DNA of 64,000 nt. It comes from Datnioides undecimradiatus. Lineage: Eukaryota; Chordata; Actinopteri; Lobotiformes; Datnioididae. The stretch spans positions 20,801,511-20,865,510 of the forward strand of contig WARS01000029.1 of NCBI GenBank assembly GCA_008933995.1. The letters are read 5' to 3'. Positions 12,901 to 25,508 of the stretch are shown piece after piece. The first letter of the stretch is position 1. The number at the start of each line of letters is the position of its first letter. The notes beneath the pieces are model-generated. The model was not told where the DNA came from, did not search any database, and saw only the letters and a program-made list of their open reading frames with translations. A program made the position numbers and the translations under genes.

Positions 12901-15667
12901 TGCAGGTCAAACTCCCTAAAGCGTTGCGGAGACGTTGCATCTTCACCTTACACCTCATGTCTAAATATGTTTATATAAGTGACAAGTAACAAACCAAATT
13001 TGAAATGAATATATCTATAATGTAAAATCTGAAATTTGCTTTTGCTCCTCTTGCAAAATGAAATAATAGAGAATAATAACAGCCTGATTGGACGACTAAC
13101 AGTGTTTTCTTAGGCACAGTACAGCAAGAAGCGCCTTCCGTAGCAATTACACGCATGCACACGAAGCATTTGAAGAGGATTTCTCTGGCGAAATCAACCA
13201 ATACACGGTAACCTCAGGGGCCAGTCAGATTTCAGCTGGGACCAACCATCCTTTGGCCCCTGACCTGTCGCAGTCGATGCCTAGGTTCGTCTCTAACGCT
13301 GCGCTTCCGGTGGGCTCCAGCTGTGCATCGATCCAGCCCAACGTGGAAAAACACACTTGTTTCACTGTCGATCAGCTGAATGGCCTTTGTGGATCGCTCT
13401 CATTAACTCGGTATCACGCCCATCTGCTGTCACTCACAAAGCCGGAATATCAGACAAAATTGGCACCTTTGCCCCCGACGCAGGGAGAATTAAAATGAGC
13501 CGATCAAACATTTAGAGACCGGACGCCTTTTTCTGTCCATTGTAATGTGGCGCAGGAGTTTACCATTCACTCCGCGTTCGCCTCGGCCCGGCCTAATCCC
13601 CGCGGCTGTGAGTCACCTCCTCGGTTTAAAAAACAGAAAAACACGGGAGAGGTGGCGATATTCAGATCACGCTCTTTAATTAGACGTACCAGGTGGAGCA
13701 TTTTAACCATCAAAGGATCCCTGTCACATCGATACTGATATCTGGGTATAATTACCATAAACAAATCAGACTGTTGTCAAGACAGTGGCTTCGGTCTCGC
13801 GCTGGTGTTAATAGCTGCTGCTTGTGTTTCTAAAAAAAAAAAAAAAAAACAACATTATTTAACATAAACTATGCTGCTTGGTGCCCCAACCTTAAGAATT
13901 CATTTTAATTTTCACTGCAGAGAATAAACCTGTTGAAACTGACTTTTTTTTCCTTCCTCTCAGTCATTTCATACTTTAAATGTTAACTATGACTTGTTGT
14001 TCCTAAGACAAACTCATATTATCATGTAATTATTTGTACAACTCTGTAGGACTCAGTGTATTTGCATTATCTATTTATTATAATCTATGTATTTGCATAA
14101 ATCATTAACGTTCCCGTAACGGTGCAAACTGGGATAGGATACTTGTAGGCAAATGTTCGCCAGGACTTTCAGCTCAAGTTTCTCACTTTTCACTGTTTGT
14201 AAAACACCTCAGGACATTAATACAAAATTAATTACTCTATATATTGATATTAAAGCCTAAATCAGTTCTAAAATAAGGTCAGGGGCATCTTGTTTCTCAC
14301 ACAACTTCTCTGCAATCTTAGCGATTCACAGGGAGTTCGGACTAACTTTGTCTTCACTAGTTTAGGCGTCATTATGCACTTTTTGATTCCTTCGTCCGTC
14401 AGCCAGCCCTACAGTGTGCTCTTCCTGTTTTGCAGCAGTAAAAGGTGCAACGGGAGCCATGAGCCAGGTTCAGATCAGACAGCAGAATCCCTATCTGACG
14501 CTGTATTTCATCTCCCTTGTTGACAGTAGACAGAGGCGCCATGATGTATGACGATAACCCGTGTTGACATGAACTAAAGGCCTGTCTGTTCTCCGCCTGT
14601 CTCCTCAGTGTAATGAACCCTCCGGTGGACTTAACTGCATGTCAACACATTCAACCCATCTGGCTACTGGCATTCCCACTGGGTTAAGAGCAGTGAGGTG
14701 TGCTGGTGAGCGCCACATAAATCACACACAGACACACACACACGTCTGACTATCAATGTCTGCTCCTTTATTATTGATGCTCTTCATATCCCTCCATCCA
14801 TCGTTGGCTTGCGCTGTTTATTATAAAGCTGTTTAATGAAACATAAATGGATGTGGTGGAATTACAATAACATGCCTCTCTGACTTTGTCTCTGACAGTG
14901 AATCCTGATGGTTTGAGGGCCAAGCTGCTGCAGCTGAATGGGTGGTAATAACTTATCACTAATATAACACAATATCTGTCACCGATCTGCAAAAGCCTCT
15001 TTAGCACCAAAGATATTAAGATGTGAATCATTTATTTTCCCCCAATATGAAAACCTAATTGAGACTCCTTTAGGACTTCCATTATTCATGTTCCTGTGAG
15101 CTGTGGTCAGATTCCAGATAGGCCGGGAATCCAAAGATCAGCGTAATTACAGTATGAAGAATGGCCGACCGATGCATCGGACAGAAGTGATTTTCTCCCA
15201 AGGTCCCGCGTATTATTTTGCTCTTTCATTCCTCAGCCTCACGTCCACACCAGGTAGCTCGTAGATCACACAGCTACTGTATTACTCCGCTATTACCGAG
15301 CCTTACCTTCAATAGGTTTCGTTATCGGAATAACAATGGACTCGTGGCTGGATTCCAGTTTCCAGGACTGGATAAAGTGTGTTTATGAGCAGGGAGTGGG
15401 TTTGCCAGATATTAGTCTTCTCTTATCGGTGGGAGGCACAGAGCGGGGCTCCGGGATGAGGAGGGGAGCAGACCTCAGGCGTGAAACACGAGCTCCTCCT
15501 CATTCTGACAGTGAACGTGTTAAAAACATGAAAGATGCGTTTGAAGTGTTAGAATGAAAGTATCCAATGCTCTACTTCCTGCTTAACATTTCACAGTAGT
15601 AGTTGGTTGATATGGAGCTAATATTTATTTTGTCTTATTTTATTTTATGTGCAAGATCGCCATTAAC
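9937..15667. other. Intergenic, no gene seen
   Basis: No coding gene can be supported. It contains (CA)n at 10989-11008, A runs near 11252-11266 and 13832-13849, and a short CA-rich tract near 14724-14743. Several stretches (for example 13200-13740) are moderately GC-rich with short frames but no splice-linked exons. Confidence 0.45.
10989..11008. repeat. (CA)n microsatellite
   Basis: An uninterrupted CA dinucleotide run of about 10 units. Confidence 0.9.
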
Positions 15668-15706
15668 GGTGGTTATTCTCATTAATCCATAATGAGAATA
15701 ACCACC
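15668..15706. repeat. Perfect 17-bp inverted repeat (hairpin, 5-nt loop)
   Basis: The arm ggtggttattctcatta (15668-15684) is followed after atcca by its exact reverse complement (15690-15706). Weaker pairing extends a few bases outside. It lies about 140 bp left of the CACTG-ended transposon and is not part of its TIR. It could be a cruciform-forming relic of a tiny palindromic element or the stem of a small RNA hairpin; the loop is short for a microRNA precursor. Confidence 0.85.
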
Positions 15707-15845
15707 ATGAATCGTTTGATTAATTGGTTCGTAAAAATCCCGAAAATAGTGAGAAAAACTGTCTTTCGGTGCCCGTTTTGTCCTAACAACATAAAAAAAA
15801 AAAATCAAACTAATTAAAAAATGACAAAAGGCTGCCGACTAATTA

Positions 15846-16411
15846 CACTGGGGAACAATTTGAAAATAATTTTCTGTTGAGTTAGATTTTTATGCTGATT
15901 AAAACTAAAATTGGCACGCTGATTCCAAAATTGCAGTCAGTTTTCTTCTAGCACGTCAAGTTTTTTCTCCACAGCTCACCCTCCAGGTAAGCAAAACTCC
16001 ACTGATTAGCTGTAGTAGTAGTAGTAGTGTACATATGATGGCTGACTATTGTTGGACCATCAAATGCGATAGTCCTCAAGTTGAACACTCCAGAAAGAGC
16101 TATAAACTACTTGCACACAATTATAATTACAGTAGCCATATCCTTTGTAAAAACATAATATTGTTAAACATTGCAGTCATGCCTGTTTCTTTCATATTTC
16201 ACTGTATGTCAATATTTGAACATTTTTATAAAACAAGCACATATCTGTTAAGTACAGTATTTTTCACATGTTTTAAGAAAACGGGGATCCTATAGTTCAA
16301 AAACTTGACGTGATAGAGAAAAACTGAGATCAGTTTTGGATTCCGCACCCAAAAATTAGTTAAAGACCTAAGCTGTCAGACCTAACTCAACAGAAACTGT
16401 GTTCCCCAGTG
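15846..16411. mobile_element. Non-autonomous CACTA/CMC-like DNA transposon, 566 bp, TSD TTA
   Basis: The left end CACTGGGGAACA (from 15846) is repeated in inverted form at the right end (TGTTCCCCAGTG-type, ending 16411). Homology continues inward for about 120-130 bp: TTTCTGTTGAGTTAG, then ATTCCAAAA and CACGTCAAGTTTTT occur in the same order in both arms, with substitutions and small indels. The element is flanked by TTA on both sides (15843-15845 and 16412-16414), matching the 3-bp target-site duplication of CACTA/EnSpm (CMC) elements. The interior has no transposase frame and includes an AGT trinucleotide run near 16011-16029, so this is a MITE-like derivative. The superfamily call rests on the CACTG ends and 3-bp TSD. 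Confidence 0.75.
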
Positions 16412-19400
16412 TTATCTGTCATTCACTTCGATGGCTAGTATCTCCAGTTGTATTTGTTTTGATCCGTGCTGTATGCAAATGTTTTAATTTATAAAGTAAC
16501 TAGTGACTAAAGCTCTTAGATAAATACATAAAGAACAATATTTCCTATTTTAATGTGGTGGAGTAGTAATAGAGAGTGACATGAGAAGAGAACACTCGAG
16601 TAAAGCGTCTCAAAGTTAAATTTAAGTACAGTATCTGAGTAAATTAACTTAGTTACACTCCACCTCTGCTGATGAACTAGTTAGTTTACCTGAAACCTCT
16701 CCAACAGCGAAGGGACAGATGATGGTGTGGGTTGAGTTTGAGGAAAGGTTAACAGAAACCTGCTGGCAGGAGATGGAGTGCAAACTGTCATCTCCAGTGT
16801 CAACATCAGACCCTTTATATATCAAACAATCCTGACCGCCACTCTCCTAACCTCCAGTGCATGCAGCTGCATCCTGCAGGATATGATCCAATCCCATTGT
16901 TGGTTCAAATACCAACAACGTGCGTGACCCTGTAGGTCTATTTTAGCCACCAGAGCAGCTTGATGGCACTGCAGTCTCTTTGTCTTCTCTGGATTCTATG
17001 TTTTTTGCCTCATTTTACATCAGTTATAGCATTTTATCCCTGTTTTTAATGTCCATCGTTTTATGTAAAGCTTTTAATGCTTGTTATTTCATTGTTCTAA
17101 AACACTAGAAGCTGCAATGTATGAAAGGTGCTCTACAAATAAATGTTATTATTGCTATGAAGCAGCGTCTCTGAAGACGGTTTTCTGGTGAACTGTTGTT
17201 GTTTGCTTGCCTTGTGAGTGGACCTCGGGTCAGTGACGGACGCCGCACTGAACCTTGACACAGCTGCATCCATCGGACATGGCAAGACAAGACGCGCGCG
17301 TGTGTGTAACATCATGCTAATTCAAAGTTTGTGTCATGCAAACAATCGTTTATCTAAAGCCGCCTATCCAACCGGGGCAGCGCTGTTATTTCTTCTTCCT
17401 GCATGTTAAAATTGACTAGAAACTGCAATAAAAACAATAAAAAAGCACCTTGAGACTGAGACTTATGAGGCTTCTTCCCTCAAACCGATGGTTCATTCAT
17501 CATAATATGCTACCTTCTGCACAAAGGGACACATAGACGGAAATACTGTCAGCATCATCCAAGAAACTGTCCTGAGTTTCCACGTCTTTTTGATAAATGA
17601 GCCTATTTGATGCTCTGCTTGCATATCACTTTCTCCCTGGCAACTGTCCGTCTGTGTGTTTACATGCGTGTCTCTATTCTTCTTTTTTTTTTTTATTGTC
17701 ACTCCGCCTCACTGTCTTTGTGGTTTTCCCGCTTGTCTTGCACCCTGTTTGTGCAATCCTGCCCATGAGTCTGCCTTGGTTTCCCCCGCAAGAATAAGAT
17801 CCCATGTCAAAGGAAATCACTTTGACAGGCAGACAGCTCCGTCAGAAGGAAGAGACAAAGAGGGGGAGAGACAAAAGGCTATGCAGACACTGGAGACAAA
17901 AGCACTTTCACTGCCTCAGCCCTTAAACAGGATTCATGGCTGCTGTTGTTTGATTAAAGAGGAGCAGACCTGAGAGAGATGAGCCTCAAAATTGAGGACA
18001 CAGGATAAAGTTGACCTCAAGGGAGGCTGGGGGGGGGCCTTCAGTATAATGCCTGTGCTTTATCCTGCTAATCTGTGTCTGAGGATAGACGGCTCTCACA
18101 GAATGTCAAACTAAAGTAGCCAGGATGTCCACAGATACACAACAGGATGCCATATCGCCACAATCACACGTTCCTCCAGAGCGACTATTTTTCTGCATGG
18201 GTTAATTTCATCGGACTGTCTTATTTCATTCATGTCCTGCACCTCGAGCGCTCTAATAGGAGGTGTCACACCTGTCCTACACCTGAATGAGTCAATCGTT
18301 TTGGCTATCTGCAGATAACCACCTCGGAGGAGCTGTCATTCAGCAGTTTTGAGCCGCAAAACCAATCTCCAGTTGGACAATTTCGGTCTCAGGACTGTGT
18401 CTGCAGGAAAGAGGCGAGATATTAAAAAATAGGTTTTTTGGGTGCAAACTTTTAAAAGTGGATATTTTCTGTGCCACAAATCTTTCACGCAAGAGTGATC
18501 AAGTGGGCCGGCACGAGGCTGGAAAAACCAGACTCTCGGCAGAGAAATCGACAATTAGACACTGCTCAAAGTCTTTCCACTGAAACGTTTAATAACTCCA
18601 ACCTCGTCAGCAGGGGGCTCCTAATGACGCTCCTGGGTTTAGTGACCTAATATCCATTACAGTCAGCTGTCTATGTTCATTACTGAACACCCACCTTGTT
18701 AGTTTACTTTGTGTTTCCTGTGCTATATAAACCTAATGAAGAAAAAATACAATTTAATCCTTTTCGTAGATGAGTAATGATGGTAAAAGCCCTTGTTTAC
18801 AGACAAACTGATGCTACACAATCACAGCTCAGCTCTGCTGGTCATTACATCACACAGATCTTTGCTCTGATTGGTTGTAGGTCCAGATATGTCCGGTCAT
18901 TTTGGACCACGCCCGTTGACAGCGCCCCTTTGGAAATCAATGTTCCAGACCAATATCCGGTGCAGTCCGGAGAAACCAGACTCTGGGTTATCAGGTTTAT
19001 GTTTAAACGAAATCAATGATCACATTTCAGCATCGTGTCGGTGTTTGACACGTGGGCGGTGTCGTGCCAAAGCCAAGACGCTGTGAACTCACCAACACTT
19101 CCCATAGTTCTTACATTACCCCCACATCGCCACATTGGATCAATTCGAGATCCTTCTTCTTCTTTTGAATGGTCCAGAGTATGTGAGTAAGCTTCTAATC
19201 CACCATTCCTCGTCCAGGATTGTCCTGATAGGCGCACCTCTGCTGTGCCGTCCTGGATCCCAGGCTTAGCCCCAGGTCTCAAGGCAGCTAAGACTTTCCC
19301 TTTTCCTTGTGTCACATTGATTTTATGATTGGGGGTCACTATTTTGTTTTGTGATGCGTTTAAGTCTTGTTATTCTGGGTTATCCTCAACCCTGTTTGTG

Positions 19401-19980
19401 CAAAAATCTGCCTCACGCTGGTCGAAACCTTAGAAAAACGGTGTCCTGACCTCAGAATAATGTGCCAGGTCCTTGACGTCATCATATCGTAGGTCATTTT
19501 AAGCTGTTTTCTGGTGGAGCCGAGCGTGTCTATACAGCCAAGAATGGCCCACCATGCTTTTGTGAGACCTTTTAGTCGTGTCGTCTCCTTAAACCTGCAA
19601 ATATTTAATCACAAGTTCAACCTCATCGTCTGAGTATGCACAGCAACTCTCTGCGGAAGGGCACGCTCTCCGACAACATAATGTATGTATATCTGCATTC
19701 AGTCCATATACTTCTTCATTTCTCCATTGGTCAAGAGGAAAGTCAGCAGCGGTCTCAGAAGGATTAATTATAAAGCCAGTAACAAAACAATCTAATGAAA
19801 ACCTGTCAATCTGTCTGCGCGTCTTTCTGACTTCCCCGCCTGTCTCACCCCTTCATTAGGACAACACAAGATAACACCAAAGAGCAGAACTGACCACGGT
19901 CAGATGTATTGATGCATATGAATGTGCGCTGCTGTAAGGGCCGGAGCTCGGGGAGATGCCAGAGCTGCACTCACACACAT

Positions 19981-19986
<6 letters not shown>

Positions 19987-20016
<30 letters not shown>
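19987..20016. repeat. (CA)n microsatellite
   Basis: An uninterrupted CA run of about 15 units. Confidence 0.9.
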
Positions 20017-20019
<3 letters not shown>

Positions 20020-22650
20020 CGTCCTGTATAGCCTTCTGCGTTCTCGCAACTACCGCTTCATAACGCTCTCTCATTGACATTCATTGGAAACGTTTGAGGT
20101 GGCAAACTTTTGCCCGATGGTTTCGCAGCAACAAGCTTATGAATTCAACATCGACTTTATGGAACAACTCAAACACTGTGATTTTGTCTGTGATACGCTG
20201 CGGAGTCTTCGGTGTGCTGTTTCGGGGGGGGGGACCTGACATTAAGTGAGCTGCAGGAATATTGACGTCTCCAAACGTGCGCGCGCGTGCTACGTCTCCA
20301 CTCACTCTACACCCTGCATGTCGTGATCTCCTCTGACCAGCCATCTAACCCTCCTCCTCACAACCTCCTCTGCTGAAATTACACTTCTATGCCCAAAAGC
20401 AACGCAAAGCATCCTAATTGCTCAGGGTGCCTTCATCTCTGTGCTTTTCCTGGCCTCTGGCTAAAATATGATGAAATAGAGGGTGCACTTAAAAAGGAAG
20501 TCAAAAGGCTTGTGCCAGAATATGCAACATGAATTATGTGAAGTAGAAGAGGCGCGGAGAATGTGAGAGGCCGCGGGTTTGACTGCCAGACAAGGCAATT
20601 TTCTATCGGGGGAGATTCCCAGGGACTTTACTCGGATTTATGAATATTTTGCTTTTACTTTCCGTCCGTGTGTCGTGGCCCTGTTTAGCGAGGCCTCTGC
20701 TGGGAGGTGTCTGACAATAGTCAAGCTCTACTCTCATGAGCGGGTCAAGTGTATTATTCGACCACGTAAAAATGACAAGTTGAATTCATCTTTTCACATG
20801 TGAACCAGGTTTGACCCAATCCACAGGGTCCTTCTGATAAGGACAGGCAACATCGTTACTTAGTGTTTGAGAGAGTAGCTCTTCCTATTTTATACACGTA
20901 CTAATTGAAACATGCAACTCTACTGTGTAAATCCATTTTTACCTTCTCTGTAAAGGCTTTGCTGCGTTATATGACACTGAAATGGCACCGACACATCATA
21001 TACTGCAATAAAACATTTAAATATCAGTGCATATCAGGTAATTAGGAGCATATATTCTGGTACCAATATGATATGATAGCCATAATCCTATTTAAATGAA
21101 TGTGTTTGTGTGTTATAGTCACAGATATAAATGGATATATCAGTTTTTTGGTATAATTAATCATTATGTCTCTGGTATATTTATTATTAGAGCTGTATTA
21201 ACATATTTCTATATTTCAAATACAGTGCACCATTTTCATATACTTTTATTATTGTACTATTGATGTTACATATCATGTTTCTTGTCTTTTGTCTCCCGGT
21301 TTATTTTGACACTTTGCTGTTTGTCCCATTTCATGTCCTCCACTTCCTCTTCACCTGTGTGTCACCTGTAGTGTCTCCCTCTCCCTAAAGTCTCAGTCTT
21401 CCCTCCCATGTGTGCCAGTTTATCCTCGTCCTTCATGTCAAGCGTTCCAGCCACTTCCCTCGTGACTCTTCCCAGCGAGCCTTGTTGTATGACCCTGATC
21501 TGTTTTTTGTCCTTGCCTTTTGCCTGACGATTGTGGACCTTTGTGCTGCTGCTTCTGTGAACTGACCTATATTTGCATTAGAGGACTTAGTATCTTTTAA
21601 CTGGGACTCCTCTGGTGTCTCCACGTACCCCAAATGGACAAAAAAGGAATACATTTGAGGATACAGTTGAATTCCAGTTGTATTAAAGATGTTAAACACA
21701 TTGGTCAGTGTTCAGTATCACAGTTTATGTTTATAAGAATCCATTTGACAAAAACACTAATGGAAACAGCTCAGTATGAGCAGTATTAAAGGGTATCGAT
21801 CCAACGAACTACACAGGCGTAGAAGGAAGATCCATTTGTAGCCCTGCTGTGTGTTGAAACACTATTTCCATTCAATCAGAGCTGAGTTTACAACAAAGCC
21901 ATATTAAAAGCTACACAACTCCAGGTTTAAGCTGTGAACTGCTGCGCATATTGTCATGTCCAGCGATCGGCCTGACGGGATGTTAGACGGGACCTCACAG
22001 CAGCAGCTGGAATTCATCAAAAGTCCAGAATTGCATCAGAAAAACAAGAATATGATTTTTTGGGGGTTTTTGGGTTTGTTTTTGCTTACCCAGACAAAAA
22101 TAGTGGATGAGCAAATACGGAGATTTGTAGATCAAATTAACTTCTCTATTATTCCCCGCAACCCACTGATATAGATTTTCTTGAGTCAAGGACAACTTTA
22201 GTAAAAAGGATGAGAGCTTGTTAATGAAAAAAGAGCCTTCAGGGATGAACCAAGGACGGAGAAGGCTGTAATTTCCTGGTGAGCGTTTTCTCTGTTAGAA
22301 AGGCTTCTTAACCACGAATCATCACAGAAAGTTCAACGGTTTCTGGCAGTTTGAGGAAGATGCTGTACAAGCTGGTTGTCATCTGTGAAATGGTTATTTA
22401 AAAGGGTTAACTCTTACAGTAAAAATGATGGTTTCAGCACAAATTAAAATGGTTTGTGTCCTTATTGGAGCCAGGTTAAAGTTGAGGTAGGCGTGTTTGA
22501 ACCTCAGTGAAAAGTAGGTCAATTAAAATTTTACACATTTTAATTGGAAACTGGTTTGTTTGTTTTTGTTTTTTTGCAATTTGTCTTATCCTTACATGTC
22601 CTAAGTCAAAGAAATAGATGAATAAAAGACAACGCAGGCAACCATTTAGC

Positions 22651-22694
22651 CCAGCTAGCTGTTGCTAGATAGCCGTCCAGCTAGCTGTTGCTAG
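22651..22694. repeat. Two direct copies of an 18-bp AGCTAGC-rich motif
   Basis: The motif ccagctagctgttgctag occurs at 22651-22668 and again at 22677-22694. Each copy is itself partly palindromic. The origin is unknown. Confidence 0.8.
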
Positions 22695-24628
22695 CATTAA
22701 CACAAAAGATTGATTGACGGGTTGATATCATGATATTATTGGTTTAAATCGATCAGTACATGGTTATGTTAGCACGTGTCATATTGTAATTTACAGGGCC
22801 AAACATTTTATCTCAACTTTAAAGCAGCATATTGGTATTTTTGCGGGATTTAACGTGTTCCTTCCTTCTTTCCTTCCTTCTGTCCTTGCTTCAAGTAAGC
22901 ATTTTTGTTTTTGATGCACTCCCCGTATGGTTTGTATCCTTCTGCAGAAACTTAAAAACGATCATACATCACAGTGAGCGACATGCCTGCATTTTTTTTT
23001 TTTTTTTTTAAACTGATCACTGTTGTATAGTAATCCACTGAACTTGTCAAATCAGTCTGCACTTATGCCTGCACTATAATGTAATGACAATGTAACATAA
23101 TAACATTTCAAGTCTATCCAAGTGGATTTCCATACCAAACAGTGGCTCGCTGGAAAAAAAGGATTCATATTCAAATGAATGCACGTCTTGTAGTCGCTGA
23201 CGGCAGCGAAAACTATATGTTCTTTGAAGTAAACGGGCTGAAATATGAAAAATCACTGGTGTCGTGTGCAGGTTTGGCTGAGGAGCTGTCAACACGTGTG
23301 ACTGACAGTTGCCTGAACATACAGTGTGGACTCTTAAAACGCTTAGACATGACCAAAAGGTATTGTTTTTACTTGCACTCAACAAGAAAAACACGTCAAC
23401 ATCTCTGTGGTTTGAAGCTATTAGCAGGACAAGCTGGCTTGTCCGTGTCTTTCAAAACCAAAAATAAAACAGGTTTGTGTTTTTACGCCACTATAGTCAA
23501 GGTTTCACTGTGTGACACCGAGGCAGATGTGCTTCAAGCCTGCATTTAAAGCAGCCATTTAGAGTAAAGCAGACAATAAAGCAGGGAATGCATGATGATG
23601 TGGCTGCCTTGTGATTGACAAGTTGCTACCATGGCAACCATCAATCAGAATAGAGGCATAGCGATGCATATGCACGGCAGGTCTGCTGTTTTGGGCTCCT
23701 AAAAAACAAGCTGGCGACAATCAAAGTGTCTAAAGTCAGGGCTTCAGAGCTGCAGTCCACAGTGGTTTATACTGTGGCTGCTGCCTGTTTAGGCACAAAC
23801 AATGATTTGGGTATGTTTAGGGAAAGACGGCATTCATAGAAACTAATGTTCACAGTAAATAAACAAACTCCTTTGTCAGTCAATCTATTTATTTCCATCT
23901 GCTCCATTTGTTGTGTATGACTTCGGCGATTAGGCCAATTTGAAAAATCATCTTCATTAAGACTTATATCACAGCATCTGCATGGATCAACTCTCCCTTC
24001 CTCTCGTCTGTTTCCACTGTTTTGCTGTTTTTCCCTTGTGTCTCTTGTTTTCTCGTCTCGGCGTGTAGGTGGTTAGGTGCACACACTCACACACAGACAA
24101 AACAGTGACCATCTCACAAGCTACTGCAGCATTTAAACGCCCGCTCTTCATAAGATCATTTGCTCACCTGGGTGGTACGGCAACCTCCAAACACCCCAGC
24201 TCATTTACCTGCTCTGGTGCCGGTCCTGGTCTCCAATCGCTTCTGCTTCTACCCCCAGACCGACACTAAACATCTGCAATAAACCACCTTTTTTGAACTG
24301 AGAAAACATTTCCATGTCTGAGGTTTGACTCTTAGCACAAAGGCCCACGTGGAAAAAGGACGAGATTTCCCCAAAGTCTAGATAGCCGACAGGTGGTTGA
24401 TGGAAACTCATCTGAATCTCCCTTAAGATCCTGGACGTCGCTGTTGGTGGTGGGCTGTATAATGGTATGTCTGGAAGACCAAATGATAGTATTGCAGTGA
24501 TGTTTTTTAAAAAAAACACCATCCAGGGACAAAGACATTGAAGTAAACCTGCAGAAGCATCATTATGATCAGATATGAAGACTAGGACAGGAAGAAGTAG
24601 CAGAAACTCACAGGAATAAAATCAGAAT

Positions 24629-25500
24629 TAGGGGTGGGACTTGATAAAAAAAAAAAATAATCTAATTAATTAGAGGCTTTGTAATTAATTAATCTCAATT
24701 AATCGCATTTTAATTGCATAACAATATTGGCCCGAAAAAGCAACATTTTTTTAATTTAAATGGATTTTAGTGGACGAATCAAATAATAGACACAGACATG
24801 GGTATTGTAAACTCAAGCTCTTTTAATGTCTGGAAAAATGCATTTAATTGCATTTCAATTCCAAACAGTAGAAAAAGAAATAGAAAATATCCCTGGCCAA
24901 AACTGAACAGACCTAAAGTTAAAGTGCCGTTTTAAGTACTTTAAGTACTTTTTCAGAACAGTATTGACTTTAAATGGTTAAAAAAAACAAAAAAAAACAA
25001 ACAACAATTCAACATAAAGTGTAATTTCTACTTCTTTCTTCTTCTGGTAAAACAACTAGAAATATAAATGGTCATTTGACAGGCTTAAATCTCCTTAAAA
25101 CTCCAAGTACCCTTACAAATTAATTTGTACATTAGGCTATAGGCTATTGGTCCTGAAGCCAGTCATTTGATCGAGTTTGGGCTGCCGACACCTCTTGTTC
25201 GTACTCGGACCGGGACTGCTCGCGCTAACAGCTCCGGTGGTGTCTGTGCTCGCTGCAACATGCTTTGCATTTAGATGGTACCGCAGGGTTGAAGTGCATC
25301 AGTCCTAGCAACGCGCTTTCATCCGATCCCTCCTTTTTGGTAGCCGTTAGCCAAGCTCTGATGTTTGCATCAGTGTAATCGGTGTACTCGGAAATCGTGC
25401 ACTGACAAACGTTCTGCGTTGTTTGGAAAAAAGAACTGCGATTAAATGCATTAATTTGTAATTAATTAATCGTAATTAACGCGTTAAAGTCCCACCCGTA
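24629..25500. mobile_element. Non-autonomous hAT transposon, 872 bp, with 8-bp TSD
   Basis: The ends are TAGGGGTGGGACTT (left) and the inverse of TACGGGTGGGACTTT (right), followed inward by related AATTAATTA-rich segments. The element is flanked by an exact 8-bp direct repeat ATCAGAAT (24621-24628 and 25501-25508), the target-site duplication length of hAT elements. The interior has no transposase-length frame, so it would need a transposase in trans. The TSD is perfect and the TIRs differ at one base in the first 14, so the insertion looks moderately young. A GC-richer 300-bp block near 25170-25440 may be a remnant of the parental transposase gene, but I could not identify a domain. Confidence 0.85.
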
Positions 25501-25508
25501 ATCAGAAT

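Larger units (their letters stand above)
16415..24628. other. Intergenic, no gene seen
   Basis: There is no supported gene. It holds a (CA)n run at 19987-20016, an imperfect 26-bp-period duplication of ccagctagctgttgctag (22651 and 22677), a CCTT-rich tract near 22857-22892 and a long T run near 22992-23009. The longest open frame (plus 23142-23549) has no recognisable domain. Confidence 0.45.

Noticed and set aside
16890..16925. tRNA T-arm-like hairpin (gttggttcaaat...)
   Set aside because: No matching acceptor, D or anticodon arms around it; a local palindrome only.
23142..23549. 135-codon plus-strand frame
   Set aside because: No recognisable family, no Kozak-like context or flanking exons; could not be supported.
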